Assembly: GCF_019218285.1 (NCBI RefSeq)
Contig: NZ_JAHUZG010000002.1
Location: forward strand, 1,116,001-1,180,000
DNA: 64,000 bases
Source: Antarctobacter sediminis
GTDB taxonomy: Bacteria; Pseudomonadota; Alphaproteobacteria; Rhodobacterales; Rhodobacteraceae
Reading direction: 5' to 3'
A program made the position numbers and the translations under genes. Under the pieces are notes generated by a model. That model did no database searches. It saw nothing but the letters and a program-made list of their open reading frames with translations, and was not told the origin of the DNA. Of this stretch, positions 8,603-17,883 are shown piece by piece. Within the stretch, counting starts at the first letter, position 1; each line of letters begins with the position of its first letter.

Positions 8603-9970
8603 TCACTGCTGAAAGCACAGCGTTTCCTGATCACGCTGGTCAAAGATGCAGGTGGCCTGCGCGTGCCGTCCTTCGGGGCTGAGCGAGGAGGCCTGCACGC
8701 CCTCCCAGTCCATGAGCACATCCCATTTCTGCTGAAAGGCGTCGATCTCTGGCCCGCCGGAAAACCGATAGGCGCCGTCTTCGAGGACCATGCGACAGGG
8801 GCTCTCGGACACCAGTTTGGCAAAAAGACCAAACTCGCGGCACAGACCCTCGGCGGAATTCGGGGCAATAGGCCATGCGGGCGACAGACGTGTGCCCGGA
8901 CCCCGAAGGCTGGCCAGGGGGGTGTCGGCAGGCAGCGCCGCGATCCAGGGCAGCCAGGTCGGCCGGAGATTGCGGCTTTGCAGCCCCTGGACGACGGATT
9001 GCGGCCCTTCATGGGTCACACCCGCGACCAAGAAAATCGACTTGTCCCACTGGCCGCGATTGGTGTTGGACCAGTCCCACTGGTGAACGTGACAATTGAT
9101 CGAATACTCGTTGATCGCAGGCATCCAGTACATTTGCCGGGTTGGATTGTGGGGCACGGTAAAGGCATGGCGTTCGACCCGGAAACCCGGGTCACCGACC
9201 GAGGGCGGATGGGTCACGCTGCCGCCCATCGGGCCGACGATCTGCCGGTCCGCCGTCCAGGCATGGAGATTGGCACAGGTGTCGGACAAAGCCTGATCGG
9301 TCAGGCGCAGGTCCGGCGCGGGAGCATCCACGCCAATATCCCACATGCCAGCCATTCCGGTGGTGGTGACAAAGAACATGTCGTCCGGCGGCGTGGCAAT
9401 CATCCGCACAAGCAGGCTGCGGCTCATGCCGAGGTATTGTTCCGCTTCGAGAATGCCAGAGATCGAGGCCAGTGCCACGGCAAAAGCCGCGCCAAGCTGC
9501 TGCGCGGGCACCTCGCCGCTGTCGGGAACCGCAAGACTGGGCGCATGAAAGCCAAGCCGCGCCTGCGGGTGGATCGACCGGTCGCGCCCGGTGATCTGGG
9601 TGTTGATGTCGGACCCGGCCATGAAGGCCACCGCGCAGGCGCTGAGACAGCTTGCGCCCTCCGCCACATAGGTGCCGATGCCGTTTTCATTCAGCACGCG
9701 CGCAATTTTCAGCGCCTCGGCGAAACTGCCACCGGGGCTGTCCAGCGAGAGGACGAGATCGGCGTAGTCATCATTGCTGGCCAGACCGCTGCGCAGGTAA
9801 ATCTGGCGGATCTTTTCGGCATCGCCCTCGGCGATCGGGCCGGTCAGGTGGATCACCAACTGGGCGTTGGGACCATCAAGCTGGCGTTTCATCTGGGTTT
9901 CGATCCCGGCCCCGAAGGCCGGAAACGTCAAGGCAAAGAGACAGACAAAGACCCGCAAGACGGACGACAT
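8603..9970 (-). CDS. Periplasmic ClpP-like serine protease homologue
   Basis: 455 residues from the ATG at 9970, which follows a GGGGG ribosome site; an upstream in-frame Met would only lengthen the signal peptide. After the signal (LRVFVCLFALTFPAFGAG) comes a ClpP/crotonase-fold domain: LSLDSPGGSFAEALKIA gives the oxyanion-hole glycines, GASCLSACAVAFMAG carries the likely nucleophile Ser between two cysteines, and GFHAPS may give the His. This matches the secreted ClpP-related proteins of COG3904. The C-terminal half (about residues 220-455) is cysteine-containing and not recognised. The two cysteines flanking the Ser probably form a disulfide in the periplasm. The substrate is unknown. Confidence 0.75.
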   Translation of the reverse strand: MSSVLRVFVCLFALTFPAFGAGIETQMKRQLDGPNAQLVIHLTGPIAEGDAEKIRQIYLRSGLASNDDYADLVLSLDSPGGSFAEALKIARVLNENGIGTYVAEGASCLSACAVAFMAGSDINTQITGRDRSIHPQARLGFHAPSLAVPDSGEVPAQQLGAAFAVALASISGILEAEQYLGMSRSLLVRMIATPPDDMFFVTTTGMAGMWDIGVDAPAPDLRLTDQALSDTCANLHAWTADRQIVGPMGGSVTHPPSVGDPGFRVERHAFTVPHNPTRQMYWMPAINEYSINCHVHQWDWSNTNRGQWDKSIFLVAGVTHEGPQSVVQGLQSRNLRPTWLPWIAALPADTPLASLRGPGTRLSPAWPIAPNSAEGLCREFGLFAKLVSESPCRMVLEDGAYRFSGGPEIDAFQQKWDVLMDWEGVQASSLSPEGRHAQATCIFDQRDQETLCFQQ

Positions 9971-10163
9971 GGCAAACCCCCGGACACAAGGACGCGGCGC
10001 AGCGGGCACCGCCTATGGCAAGGTGTAGCAGGCTACCCGTGGTGCTCAAACAGCTTTGCGACAGGGGGTTTTGGCCCGCGCCAAGTTGAAGCGACGACCG
10101 ACCTTGCGGGGCTGCCCCCCCGGCTCATGCACCTTTGGTCTCGCCACCTGATTATGGCTCGGC

Positions 10164-11234
10164 TCAGGCCGCCTCGTGCCGCAGGATAGCCGCCTCTGAG
10201 GCCGACAGGTTGCGCCGTGCATAGGCGCCGTATCCCTGCGGGTTGCCCGCAACACCGGGGAGCGTCCGCAACAACCGTGTGCGATCTTCGGCATCCAACG
10301 AGGACATGGCGGTATTTGCCGGGTGAAAACTCTCGGTTTCGACGCCATCGGCGAACAACACTTCGTGCCGGGGCAACAAGAGGTGGACATAAGTCACCTC
10401 TTTCACGTCCAGATCCTGAACGATGCTTTGGCCATCGATTAGATCACGCGCCGCAACCAGCACCTCGGGCGTGTTGAACAGCGCCCGCGCTGCCGCCCCG
10501 CGCACCACCATGCGGTGATCCGGCGAGACAAGCACATCGCGGTTGGGTTGCCCCAATCCCAGCGCCCCGGCCCGCAACCGGATCGGGCGTAGTGCGGGCA
10601 TGGCGAAAAGCCGGGCGCCCGACATGCGGCGACTGCCGATCCAGCAGATCGGTTGTGCCCCGCTGTCCTTGGTCTGGACAAGATCGCCTTCGCGCAGAAG
10701 ACCCACCGGCACCGCGCCGCCCGGCGTCAGGATCCGCGTCTGCGGGGTAAAACAGATCACGCCGCCCGGATCTTGCGGCGCTTGCGGTAAATCAGCGCTG
10801 TGACGGTGGTGCACCACCCAGAGGTCGACCCCGGAGGGAGGCAATTCATCAAGGAACATCAACAAGGGCGGCACGCCCCGGCCCACGGCGATCAGGGTCA
10901 CGGTATAGCCCTTGCGGCCATCAGTGACCACAAAACTGGACTCGCGCTGCGTGGATTCGGCCAGGGCCTCTTGCGGTTTGCCGGGCCGCTCTTGCGCCAG
11001 TGCCGCCCCCACGAGGCGGCGCACCATGCGCGCCGCGCGCGGCCGAATGTCCAGTGTATCTGCCGTCATCTCGCCCAACGGAAGCACCGACGCAGGTCCA
11101 TCCACCCGCACCGGATCACCCGACCAGGACCACGCGGCCCCGACCTGCAATGCCGGCAGGGGCGCATCCTGCACCCCGTCGATTTCCGTCTGTGCCCAGG
11201 AGATGACGAACGTGCCGCGAAAGCCCGTCCCCAT
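10164..11234 (-). CDS. Hint-domain (hedgehog/intein-like) protein
   Basis: 356 residues. The N-terminus MGTGFRGTFVISW is typical of a family common in Rhodobacteraceae; the ATG at 11234 is chosen for that reason over a Met five codons earlier that has no ribosome site. About residues 165-310 form the Hint module: CFTPQTRILTPGG carries the catalytic Cys at the start, then LREGDLVQT, SPDHRMVV (block B His) and LLLPRHEVLFADG. Other members are attached to RTX or secreted proteins; here the domain follows a 160-residue N-terminal part and there is no RTX repeat. Autoprocessing is possible but the usual C-terminal HN dipeptide is not seen. Confidence 0.82.
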   Translation of the reverse strand: MGTGFRGTFVISWAQTEIDGVQDAPLPALQVGAAWSWSGDPVRVDGPASVLPLGEMTADTLDIRPRAARMVRRLVGAALAQERPGKPQEALAESTQRESSFVVTDGRKGYTVTLIAVGRGVPPLLMFLDELPPSGVDLWVVHHRHSADLPQAPQDPGGVICFTPQTRILTPGGAVPVGLLREGDLVQTKDSGAQPICWIGSRRMSGARLFAMPALRPIRLRAGALGLGQPNRDVLVSPDHRMVVRGAAARALFNTPEVLVAARDLIDGQSIVQDLDVKEVTYVHLLLPRHEVLFADGVETESFHPANTAMSSLDAEDRTRLLRTLPGVAGNPQGYGAYARRNLSASEAAILRHEAA

Positions 11235-11386
11235 GCCCGTCTGCCTCATCGTTTTTTTGGAATCCTAGCGCAGGGAACGGGTTACGCAAAGTGGCAGATC
11301 CCGGGTGACGCGACTGACCGAGATGGAGACAAGGGAAACTGTGGCGCGGGGAGCACAGTGCCTGCCCCCCCCGGATCACGCGCCGC

Positions 11387-11425
11387 GGGTACGGGCAGTG
11401 GGTACGGGCAGTGGGTACGGGCAGT
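11387..11425 (+). repeat. Three perfect tandem copies of a 13-bp unit
   Basis: GGGTACGGGCAGT occurs three times without a mismatch (11387-11399, 11400-11412, 11413-11425). It directly abuts the dispersed palindromic element that follows. Copy number is likely to vary between strains. Confidence 0.85.
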
Positions 11426-11484
11426 GGGGGCTTTGCCCCCGTCGGCAGAGCCGACTCCCCCAGAGTATTTTTGCCAAGAAGAAG
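11425..11484 (+). repeat. Dispersed palindromic element, copy A
   Basis: The order is GGGGGCTTTGCCCCC stem, GTCGGCAGAGCCGAC stem, TCCCCCA, then the core GAGTATTT-TTG-CCAAGAAGAA (11463-11483). The same order is found in copy C at 23544-23604. Cores also occur at 15681, 15736 (inverted) and 31072 (inverted). It looks like a family of short non-coding genomic repeats, often at gene ends. Confidence 0.7.
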
Positions 11485-11523
11485 CAGGGCGCCCGCCTTG
11501 GTGGGACCGGTTGGGCATAGGCC

Positions 11524-11550
11524 GTCAGATGTCAGGTGTCAGGTGTCAGG
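11524..11550 (+). repeat. Heptamer tandem repeat
   Basis: GTCAGAT, GTCAGGT, GTCAGGT and a final GTCAGG follow each other directly, just after dispersed element copy A and just before the ugd terminator. Confidence 0.75.
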
Positions 11551-11559
11551 CGGCGCATG

Positions 11560-11594
11560 AAAAACGCCGCCCCGGGGAGATCCGGGCGGCGTTT
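11560..11594 (-). terminator. Terminator of ugd
   Basis: On the minus strand AAACGCCGCCCGG pairs with CCGGGGCGGCGTTT around a short loop and runs into TTTT, about 20 bp after the ugd stop. Confidence 0.85.
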
Positions 11595-11615
11595 CTTGAT
11601 GTTGGTCCAAGCGGT

Positions 11616-12941
11616 TCAGGCGCGTTCGGGGAAACCCGCGCGGCCGATGCTTTCGTATCCGGTGAACCCCGCAGCCTTGGCATCGGCGGGTGCATAGATG
11701 TTGCGCAGATCCGCCAGTTTCGCCTGCGCCATGGATCCCGCGAGGCGCGACAGGTCAAGCGCGCGGAATTCGTTCCACTCGGTGAGGATGACCAGCAGGT
11801 CGGCCCCCTCGGCCGCCGCGTAAGGATCGTCATGCCATGTCACGCCCGGCAGCAGGTGTTCGCCTTCGCGCCGACCCTGGGGATCGACCACGCGGACCTT
11901 GGCGCCGCCGCCGACCAGCGCCGGAACGATCGTCAGCGAGGGGGCATCGCGCATGTCGTCGGTATTGGGTTTGAAGGTCACACCCAGCACGGCCACCGTC
12001 TTGCCGTTGAAACCGCCGTCGCAAAGATCGCTGAGCTTGTCGAGCATCCGGCGCTTGACGTCCTCGTTGATCTTGATGACCGTTTCGACGATCGAGATCG
12101 GGCTGGCGTGTTCCTGCCCGATGCGGGCCAGTGCCTTTGTGTCCTTCGGGAAGCAGGAGCCGCCATATCCCGGGCCCGCGTGCAGGAACTTGTTGCCGAT
12201 ACGTCCGTCCATCCCCATGCCCTTGGACACGGATTTGACATCTGCGCCGACCTTTTCACACAGTGCCGCGATCTCGTTGATGAAGGTGATCTTGGTCGCG
12301 AGAAAGGCATTGGCAGCGTATTTGATCATCTCGGCCGATTCGAGATCGGTTGTGACGATGGGAAAATCGCGCAGGTAGAGCGGCCGGTAGATTTCAGCCA
12401 TAACCTGTGCGGCGCGGTCGTTCTCGACGCCCACAACCACGCGGTCGGGTTTCATGAAATCGTCGATGGCCGCGCCTTCGCGCAAGAATTCCGGGTTGGA
12501 GGCCACGTCGAAATCAAGCGCGGGATTGGCGACGGCGACCGCCTCCTTGACCTTGCGGTTGGTACCCACGGGCACCGTCGATTTTGTTACGACAACAACG
12601 TAGTCCTTGGCGGCACGGGCGATTTCCTCGGCGGCGGCCATCACGTAGGTCAGATCGGCGTGGCCGTCCCCCCGGCGCGTCGGCGTACCCACCGCGATAA
12701 AGACCGCATCGGCCCCGTCGATGGCACTGTTCAGATCAAGCGTAAAGCTCAGCCGTCCTGCTTCGACGTTCTTGTGCATCAGCACGTCGAGGCCGGGTTC
12801 GTAAATCGGCACCTGCCCCTGTTCCAGCATCTCGATCTTGCGCGGATCCTTGTCCACGCAAACAACTTCATGTCCAAAATCCGAAAAGCAAACTCCGGAT
12901 ACGAGGCCGACATAGCCCGTTCCGATCATGGCAATCTTCAT
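11616..12941 (-). CDS. ugd: UDP-glucose 6-dehydrogenase
   Basis: Oxidises UDP-glucose to UDP-glucuronate with two NAD+, for surface polysaccharide. 441 residues, normal length. The Rossmann fold starts MKIAMIGTGYVGLVSG; the catalytic cysteine is in PGYGGSCFPKDTKAL and the C-terminal domain has VLGVTFKPNTDDMRDAPS. The start is ATG at 12941, with AGGG nine bases upstream. It is divergent from the Kdo operon, and the two together with the phosphohexomutase suggest a locus for envelope sugar nucleotides. Confidence 0.96.
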   Translation of the reverse strand: MKIAMIGTGYVGLVSGVCFSDFGHEVVCVDKDPRKIEMLEQGQVPIYEPGLDVLMHKNVEAGRLSFTLDLNSAIDGADAVFIAVGTPTRRGDGHADLTYVMAAAEEIARAAKDYVVVVTKSTVPVGTNRKVKEAVAVANPALDFDVASNPEFLREGAAIDDFMKPDRVVVGVENDRAAQVMAEIYRPLYLRDFPIVTTDLESAEMIKYAANAFLATKITFINEIAALCEKVGADVKSVSKGMGMDGRIGNKFLHAGPGYGGSCFPKDTKALARIGQEHASPISIVETVIKINEDVKRRMLDKLSDLCDGGFNGKTVAVLGVTFKPNTDDMRDAPSLTIVPALVGGGAKVRVVDPQGRREGEHLLPGVTWHDDPYAAAEGADLLVILTEWNEFRALDLSRLAGSMAQAKLADLRNIYAPADAKAAGFTGYESIGRAGFPERA

Positions 12942-13100
12942 GGTGGCGATCCCTTGCCTTGTCTCTATGGCGCCGTCATGGAGGGCAGCGGGGGGAAATG
13001 TCAACGCAAGGCGTCCCCGGAGCGGCAAACTGTTGCGCGATTGGACAAGACCGGTGATTGCCGCTAATGCACGCGGCAGAATGAGAGCCGAGCATACCCG

Positions 13101-14051
13101 ATGACGCAAAGCCCGACAGAGGTCGCCCGTACCGTCCTTGCCACCGAAAGCGCGGCCCTTGCGCGCCTCGGCGACGAGCTTCCACAGGATTTCGATGCGG
13201 TCGTTGCGCGACTGTTGCAAGTGCAGGGGCGCGTGATCGTCTCGGGCATGGGCAAGTCCGGTCATGTGGCAAACAAGATCGCCGCGACTTTTGCCTCGAC
13301 CGGGACGCCGGCGCAGGCGGTCCATCCGGGCGAGGCCAGCCACGGGGACCTTGGCATGATCACCCCCAATGACGCGGTGATCCTGATTTCAAACTCGGGC
13401 GAGACGCGGGAACTGGCCGACATGATCGCCCATTGCGCACGGTTCAACGTGCCGCTGGTGGCCATGACCAAGGGGGCCGAAAGCACATTGGCGCGGGCTG
13501 CCGATTTCCTGCTGCTGATGCCGGACGCGCCCGAGGCCTGCGCCATCGGCATGGCGCCCACGACCTCGACCACCATGGCCATGGCACTGGGCGACGCGCT
13601 GGCGGTGGCGATGATGCAATCGCGCGGGTTCGACCGGGCAAACTTTGCCGCCTTTCACCCGGGCGGGACGCTGGGCGCGCAGTTGCTGCATGTTTCGGCG
13701 GTGATGCACCGGGGCGAGGAACTGCCGCTGGTGCAGAATGACACGCCGATGTCCGAATGCCTGCTGGTCATGAGCCAGAAAGGCTTTGGCGTGGCGGCGC
13801 TGGTCGAGGGGGAAACCCTGACCGGGATCATCACCGACGGCGACCTGCGCCGCAACATGGAGGGGCTGATGGACCGCACCGCCGGAGAGGTCGCGACGCG
13901 CGGCCCCCTGGTCACCGCCCCCGACACCCTGCTGATCGAGGCTCTGGGCATCATGAACACCACCAAACGCACGGTACTTCTGGTCACTGAAGGCGACCGG
14001 CTGGTCGGCCTGCTGCACATCCACGACGCGCTGCGGGCAGGTGTGGCATGA
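13101..14051 (+). CDS. kdsD: Arabinose-5-phosphate isomerase
   Basis: Interconverts ribulose 5-phosphate and arabinose 5-phosphate, the first step to Kdo of lipopolysaccharide. 316 residues: an N-terminal SIS domain (VSGMGKSGHVANKIAATFAS, then HPGEASHGDLGMI and ISNSGETREL) and two CBS repeats from about residue 205. The KpsF/GutQ family signature FHPGGTLG is present. It is first of three genes; kdsB starts inside its stop codon (ATGA). The ribosome site is weak. Capsule-type KpsF cannot be excluded, but the direct link to kdsB and kdsA points to KdsD. Confidence 0.93.
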   Translation: MTQSPTEVARTVLATESAALARLGDELPQDFDAVVARLLQVQGRVIVSGMGKSGHVANKIAATFASTGTPAQAVHPGEASHGDLGMITPNDAVILISNSGETRELADMIAHCARFNVPLVAMTKGAESTLARAADFLLLMPDAPEACAIGMAPTTSTTMAMALGDALAVAMMQSRGFDRANFAAFHPGGTLGAQLLHVSAVMHRGEELPLVQNDTPMSECLLVMSQKGFGVAALVEGETLTGIITDGDLRRNMEGLMDRTAGEVATRGPLVTAPDTLLIEALGIMNTTKRTVLLVTEGDRLVGLLHIHDALRAGVA

Positions 14052-14836
14052 GCGCGGTCATCTTCATCCCCGCCCGCTATGCCTCGACCCGCTACCCGGG
14101 CAAGCCTCTGGTCGCGCTCAAGGGGGCAAGTGGCGAGGCAAAGACGCTGATCCAGCGCAGCTGGGAGGCGGCAAAATCGGTCAAAGGCGCCGATGCGGTC
14201 TATGTGCTGACCGACGACGACCGGATCGCCAAGGCCGCGCGCGGATTCGGCGCCGATGTGCTGATGACCTCGGAAAAGGCCCGTAACGGCACGGAACGCT
14301 GTGCCGAAGGGGTGGCGCAACTGCCCGAGACGCCGGATTGCGTGGTGAACCTGCAAGGCGACGCCCCGCTGACGCCGGCATGGTTCGTCGAGGCGCTGAT
14401 CGACCGCATGGCGGATCCCAAGGTGCAGATGGCCACGCCGATCCTGCGCTGCGATGCCCAGACACTGGCCAATTTCGTGACCGACCGTCAGAACGGCCGG
14501 GTCGGCGGCACCACGGCGGTGGCCCGGGCCGACGGCACCGCACTTTACTTCTCGAAAGAAGTGCTGCCCTTCGTCGGTTCGCTGGAGACCCCGCCCGAGG
14601 TCTGGCACCACGTCGGGGTCTATGCCTATCGGCCCGCCGCACTGACGGCCTACATGTCCTGGAACGAAGGCCCGCTGGAAAAGGCCGAGGGGCTGGAACA
14701 ACTGCGCTTTCTCGAAAACGGCGTGCCGGTCACCTGCGTTCCCGTGGACGGCAAGGGCCGGGTGTTCTGGGAGCTCAACAACCCTGTCGACGTAGCGCGC
14801 ATCGAAAGTGTGCTGGCAAAGGAAGGCATCGCATGA
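14048..14836 (+). CDS. kdsB: 3-deoxy-manno-octulosonate cytidylyltransferase
   Basis: Activates Kdo as CMP-Kdo for transfer to lipid A. 262 residues. The nucleotide-binding start [16 protein letters not shown] and the LQGDAPLTP and NGTERCAE motifs are characteristic. It overlaps kdsD by four bases and kdsA by four bases (ATGA in both cases), so the three are translationally coupled. An insertion near residue 27 (GASGEAK) is slightly longer than in the E. coli enzyme. Confidence 0.95.
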   Translation: MSAVIFIPARYASTRYPGKPLVALKGASGEAKTLIQRSWEAAKSVKGADAVYVLTDDDRIAKAARGFGADVLMTSEKARNGTERCAEGVAQLPETPDCVVNLQGDAPLTPAWFVEALIDRMADPKVQMATPILRCDAQTLANFVTDRQNGRVGGTTAVARADGTALYFSKEVLPFVGSLETPPEVWHHVGVYAYRPAALTAYMSWNEGPLEKAEGLEQLRFLENGVPVTCVPVDGKGRVFWELNNPVDVARIESVLAKEGIA

Positions 14837-15654
14837 CGGACGTATCCATAGGCAAGCTGACGGTGTCGAACAGCGCGCCCTTTACCCTGATCGCCGGACC
14901 CTGCCAGCTGGAATCGCTGGACCATGCGCGAATGCTGGCAGAGCGCATCGCCAAGGCGGCGGATGCGGCTGGCATCAACTGGATCTTCAAGGGCAGCTAT
15001 GACAAGGCCAACCGGTCGTCGCTGCAAGGCAAACGCGGCATCGGCATGGAGGAGGGCCTGCGCGTCCTGTCGACCATCCGGTCCGAATTCGACGTACCGG
15101 TCCTGACCGATGTGCACGGGCCGGATCAATGCGCCACCGTCGCCTCGGCGGTCGATGTGCTGCAAATCCCGGCCTTCCTGTCACGCCAAACCGACCTGCT
15201 GCTGGCGGCGGGCGAAACTGGCGCCGCGATCAACGTCAAGAAAGGCCAGTTCCTTGCACCCTGGGACATGGCCAATGTCGCGGACAAGATTGCCTCGACC
15301 GGAAATGAGAAAATCATGCTTTGCGAGCGCGGCGCCTCGTTCGGTTACAACATGCTGGTTTCGGACATGCGGTCGCTGCCGATCATGGCGGAAACCGGCT
15401 ATCCGGTCGTCTTCGATGCGACGCATTCGGTGCAACTGCCCGGAGGCCAAGGCACATCCTCGGGCGGTCAACGCCAGTTCGTCGAACCGTTGGCCCGCGC
15501 TGCCGTGGCCGTCGGCTGCGCCGCTGTCTTCATCGAAACCCATGACGACCCGGACAACGCTCCCAGCGACGGGCCGAACATGGTGCCGATCGACGATCTG
15601 CCCCGCCTGCTAAAAGGCCTCGCGGCGGTCGATGCGCTGACCAAAACCGCCTGA
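14833..15654 (+). CDS. kdsA: 3-deoxy-8-phosphooctulonate synthase
   Basis: Condenses phosphoenolpyruvate with arabinose 5-phosphate to Kdo-8-phosphate. 273 residues, normal length. Recognisable motifs are [29 protein letters not shown] and [14 protein letters not shown]. The Asn in KAN and the Cys in GPCQ at the two diagnostic positions are informative: the Cys fits the metal-dependent class. Last gene of the kdsDBA operon, ending in front of an inverted pair of dispersed repeats that faces the convergent phosphohexomutase gene. Confidence 0.96.
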   Translation: MTDVSIGKLTVSNSAPFTLIAGPCQLESLDHARMLAERIAKAADAAGINWIFKGSYDKANRSSLQGKRGIGMEEGLRVLSTIRSEFDVPVLTDVHGPDQCATVASAVDVLQIPAFLSRQTDLLLAAGETGAAINVKKGQFLAPWDMANVADKIASTGNEKIMLCERGASFGYNMLVSDMRSLPIMAETGYPVVFDATHSVQLPGGQGTSSGGQRQFVEPLARAAVAVGCAAVFIETHDDPDNAPSDGPNMVPIDDLPRLLKGLAAVDALTKTA

Positions 15655-15680
15655 TGCAGGCATCTGCCGTCAGATTTTTT

Positions 15681-15736
15681 GAGTATTTGGACCAAGAAGA
15701 AACCAGGTTTGGGCTTCTTCTTGGTGAAAAATACTC
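15681..15736. repeat. Inverted pair of the dispersed repeat core (copies B1 and B2)
   Basis: GAGTATTT-GGA-CCAAGAAGAA on the plus strand (15681-15702) is followed by the same core reversed (15715-15736), giving a hairpin with stem halves of about 20 bases. It lies between the stops of kdsA and the convergent phosphohexomutase, where it probably ends transcription from both sides. Confidence 0.75.
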
Positions 15737-15763
15737 AATCCAAGGCCGCCACGCGCGCGGCGC

Positions 15764-17164
15764 TCAGTTGGAAAGCGTTTCCCGCAGCTTTCCAAGATAT
15801 GTTTCGACCAACGCCGTGGCGGTTTCGCGGCTGTTGGCCTCGGCGTAGCAGCGGAATTCGGGTGCATTGCCTGACGGGCGCAGGTGGACCACGTCCCCCG
15901 TGCCAAAGGTCACCCGCAGCCCGTCTGTCTCGTCCAGTGCGGTTTCCAACCCGGTTGCCGCAAAGAAATCCGCGCGCGCGGCGGCATCGCCGGAAAGGCG
16001 CGCGATGAAGGCCTTGGAGGTCTCCGTTTCGATCCCCTGGATGCGATCGGCAGCGGTAAAGCGGGGCGGCAGCGCGTCGATGAGTTGCGAGAGCGGTTGA
16101 CCCGCGCTGCGGGCGGCGCCGAGCGGGGCCAGCATGGGCAGCAGGCAATCGCGCGTCATCAGCGGGGCCAGTTGGCTCTTGGATATTTCGGCGTCAAAGC
16201 CCAGCAGAAAGCCGCCATTGGCCTCATACCCCACGACGCGCGTCTTCGGGTCGCTGGCCAGCGCCTCTTCCATCGCGGCAATCACGAAGGGGGAACCGAT
16301 TTTCGTGCGAGCGATGTGGTCGAAGTCAAACGCTTCCTTGGCGTCGATCATCGTGTTCGAGGACACCGGTGTGCAGATGGATTTTGCGCCCAGCGCGCGG
16401 GCTGTCACGGCCCCCAGCACGTCGCCGGGGATGACACGTTGTGCGTCGTCCACCAGCATCGGGCGGTCGGCATCGCCGTCGGTGGAGACCAGGACGTCCA
16501 GCCCATGTTCCGCGAACCATCCGGCAAAGAGTTCCTTGGTGTCGGGGTCCAGTGCCTCGGTGTCGACGGGGATGAACACATCCGACCGGGCGATGGGGAT
16601 GGCAGTGCCGCCCAGCGCGTCGACCACCTCGACCATGATGTCACGCGCGACCGAACTGTGCTGGTAGACGCCGACGCGCAGCCCGTCGAGCGCCTTGGGT
16701 CCAAAAGCATCGGTGTACCGCGCGACATAGGCGGCCCGGGCGTCGGCCCGGGTCAGGGTGCCTTGTGGCCCGTCTGCCGGGGCCTTGCCCAATGCGCCGT
16801 TGATCAATGCCTCGTCGGATTTGGCGATCTCGCCGGTGGGAACGTAGAATTTCAGCCCGTTGCGGTCGGCAGGGATGTGACTGCCCGTCACCATGACAGC
16901 CGCGACACCCGCGTTCAGAGAGGACAGCGCCAGAGCCGGGGTCGGCACCACGCCGCAATCCACCGCATCGATACCATTGGCCCGCACAGCGGCGATCACC
17001 CATTCGGCGATCTGTGGCGAGGAGGGGCGCAAATCGCGGCCCACATGCACCGCCCCGCCGTGCGGGCAAGCATGCAGAAAGGCGATGACGTAATCGCGCA
17101 CCAGCGCTTCGGTCAGTTCCACCACAAGGCCGCGCAGGCCGCTTGTACCGAATTTCGGGGCCAT
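15764..17164 (-). CDS. Phosphomannomutase/phosphoglucomutase
   Basis: 466 residues of the alpha-D-phosphohexomutase superfamily. In order: KFGTSGLRGLV at the N-terminus, the active-site loop MVTGSHIPADRNGLKFY whose Ser is phosphorylated, the metal-binding STDGDADRP, the sugar-binding loop GYEANGGFLLG, and the phosphate-binding loop RPSGNAPEFRCY. It would make mannose 1-phosphate or glucose 1-phosphate for surface sugars; the substrate cannot be told from sequence. The start is ATG at 17164 with GGACAGGA upstream. Convergent with the Kdo operon. Confidence 0.9.
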   Translation of the reverse strand: MAPKFGTSGLRGLVVELTEALVRDYVIAFLHACPHGGAVHVGRDLRPSSPQIAEWVIAAVRANGIDAVDCGVVPTPALALSSLNAGVAAVMVTGSHIPADRNGLKFYVPTGEIAKSDEALINGALGKAPADGPQGTLTRADARAAYVARYTDAFGPKALDGLRVGVYQHSSVARDIMVEVVDALGGTAIPIARSDVFIPVDTEALDPDTKELFAGWFAEHGLDVLVSTDGDADRPMLVDDAQRVIPGDVLGAVTARALGAKSICTPVSSNTMIDAKEAFDFDHIARTKIGSPFVIAAMEEALASDPKTRVVGYEANGGFLLGFDAEISKSQLAPLMTRDCLLPMLAPLGAARSAGQPLSQLIDALPPRFTAADRIQGIETETSKAFIARLSGDAAARADFFAATGLETALDETDGLRVTFGTGDVVHLRPSGNAPEFRCYAEANSRETATALVETYLGKLRETLSN

Positions 17165-17289
17165 GGTCCTGTCCCTATCGTTGAAATGCATTTTCTCACG
17201 CCCAAGGGGCATGCGGTCCTTTTCCCGGCTCTGTACGCGGAAGGCAAGAGCGGGTTCCGCGGCGTGGCAAGCCAGCCTATCCTGTGCCC

Positions 17290-17865
17290 ATGAAACACCT
17301 GCTGGTTCTGTTTTGCCTCTTTGCCCTGCCTTTGCAGGCCGCGCCTTATGCCGACCATCAGGCGCGTCGGCCCGAGCTTTTCGATCCGGAAACGGGCTAT
17401 CGCATCGGGCGGCAAAGGGCACCGACGCCCGATGACATTCCGGCCCCTGCGGTGCTGGTTTCGCCTGAGGAAGCACGCGACCTGCTGAACGACGGCGCGG
17501 TGGCGCTGGATGTCTTCGCGGCGCAGCAATCGCGGTTCGACGAGTTGGACGGCACCTGGCTGGTTTCGAAACAGCGGTTGAGCCTGCCGGGCGCGGTCTG
17601 GTTGCCAGAGGTGGGCCGTGGGCAGCTTGGCGATGTGATGACAGACTATCTGGCCAGCAACCTTGAACGGATGACGCAGGGCGACAAGGCGCGCGCCCTA
17701 CTGGTCTATTGCGTGGCCGATTGCTGGATGAGCTGGAACGCCGCGCAACGGATCGCGGCGCTGGGATACAGCCGCGTCTACTGGTTCCGGCTGGGAACCG
17801 ACGGCTGGCTGGACATTGGCGAGGATCTGGTCCCGGTAGAACCTGTCCCGGTGAACGTCGATTGA
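17290..17865 (+). CDS. PQQ-dependent catabolism-associated rhodanese-like protein (CX3CW)
   Basis: 191 residues, exported (MKHLLVLFCLFALPLQA). A rhodanese-like fold carries YCVADCWMSWNAAQR with Cys141 and Cys145-Trp146, the mark of the family found beside PQQ alcohol dehydrogenases (TIGR03865 type). It may carry sulfur or redox equivalents in the periplasm. It is the first gene of the quinoprotein island. Start: ATG at 17290, two codons after an in-frame GTG. It converges on the zinc hydrolase and SoxYZ-like genes that belong to the same functional set. The family link is established knowledge; the chemistry is unknown. Confidence 0.85.
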   Translation: MKHLLVLFCLFALPLQAAPYADHQARRPELFDPETGYRIGRQRAPTPDDIPAPAVLVSPEEARDLLNDGAVALDVFAAQQSRFDELDGTWLVSKQRLSLPGAVWLPEVGRGQLGDVMTDYLASNLERMTQGDKARALLVYCVADCWMSWNAAQRIAALGYSRVYWFRLGTDGWLDIGEDLVPVEPVPVNVD

Positions 17866-17883
17866 CGGGCCGGGAATGGCCCG

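Larger units (their letters stand above)
11235..11615. other. Repeat-rich intergenic region
   Basis: About 380 bp without a gene between the Hint gene start and the ugd stop. It contains three perfect 13-bp tandem copies (11387-11425), a palindromic dispersed element (11425-11484), four heptamer copies (11524-11550) and the ugd terminator (11560-11594). No convincing promoter or small reading frame was found apart from the expected Hint promoter area near 11260. Confidence 0.6.

Noticed and set aside
11387-11425. CRISPR array
   Set aside because: The 13-bp units follow each other without spacers and there are only three; no cas genes are in the window.
11616-13343. N-terminal extension of UDP-glucose dehydrogenase up to 13343
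   Set aside because: The Rossmann motif begins right at the Met at 12941, which has a ribosome site, and the longer frame would overlap the kdsD start.
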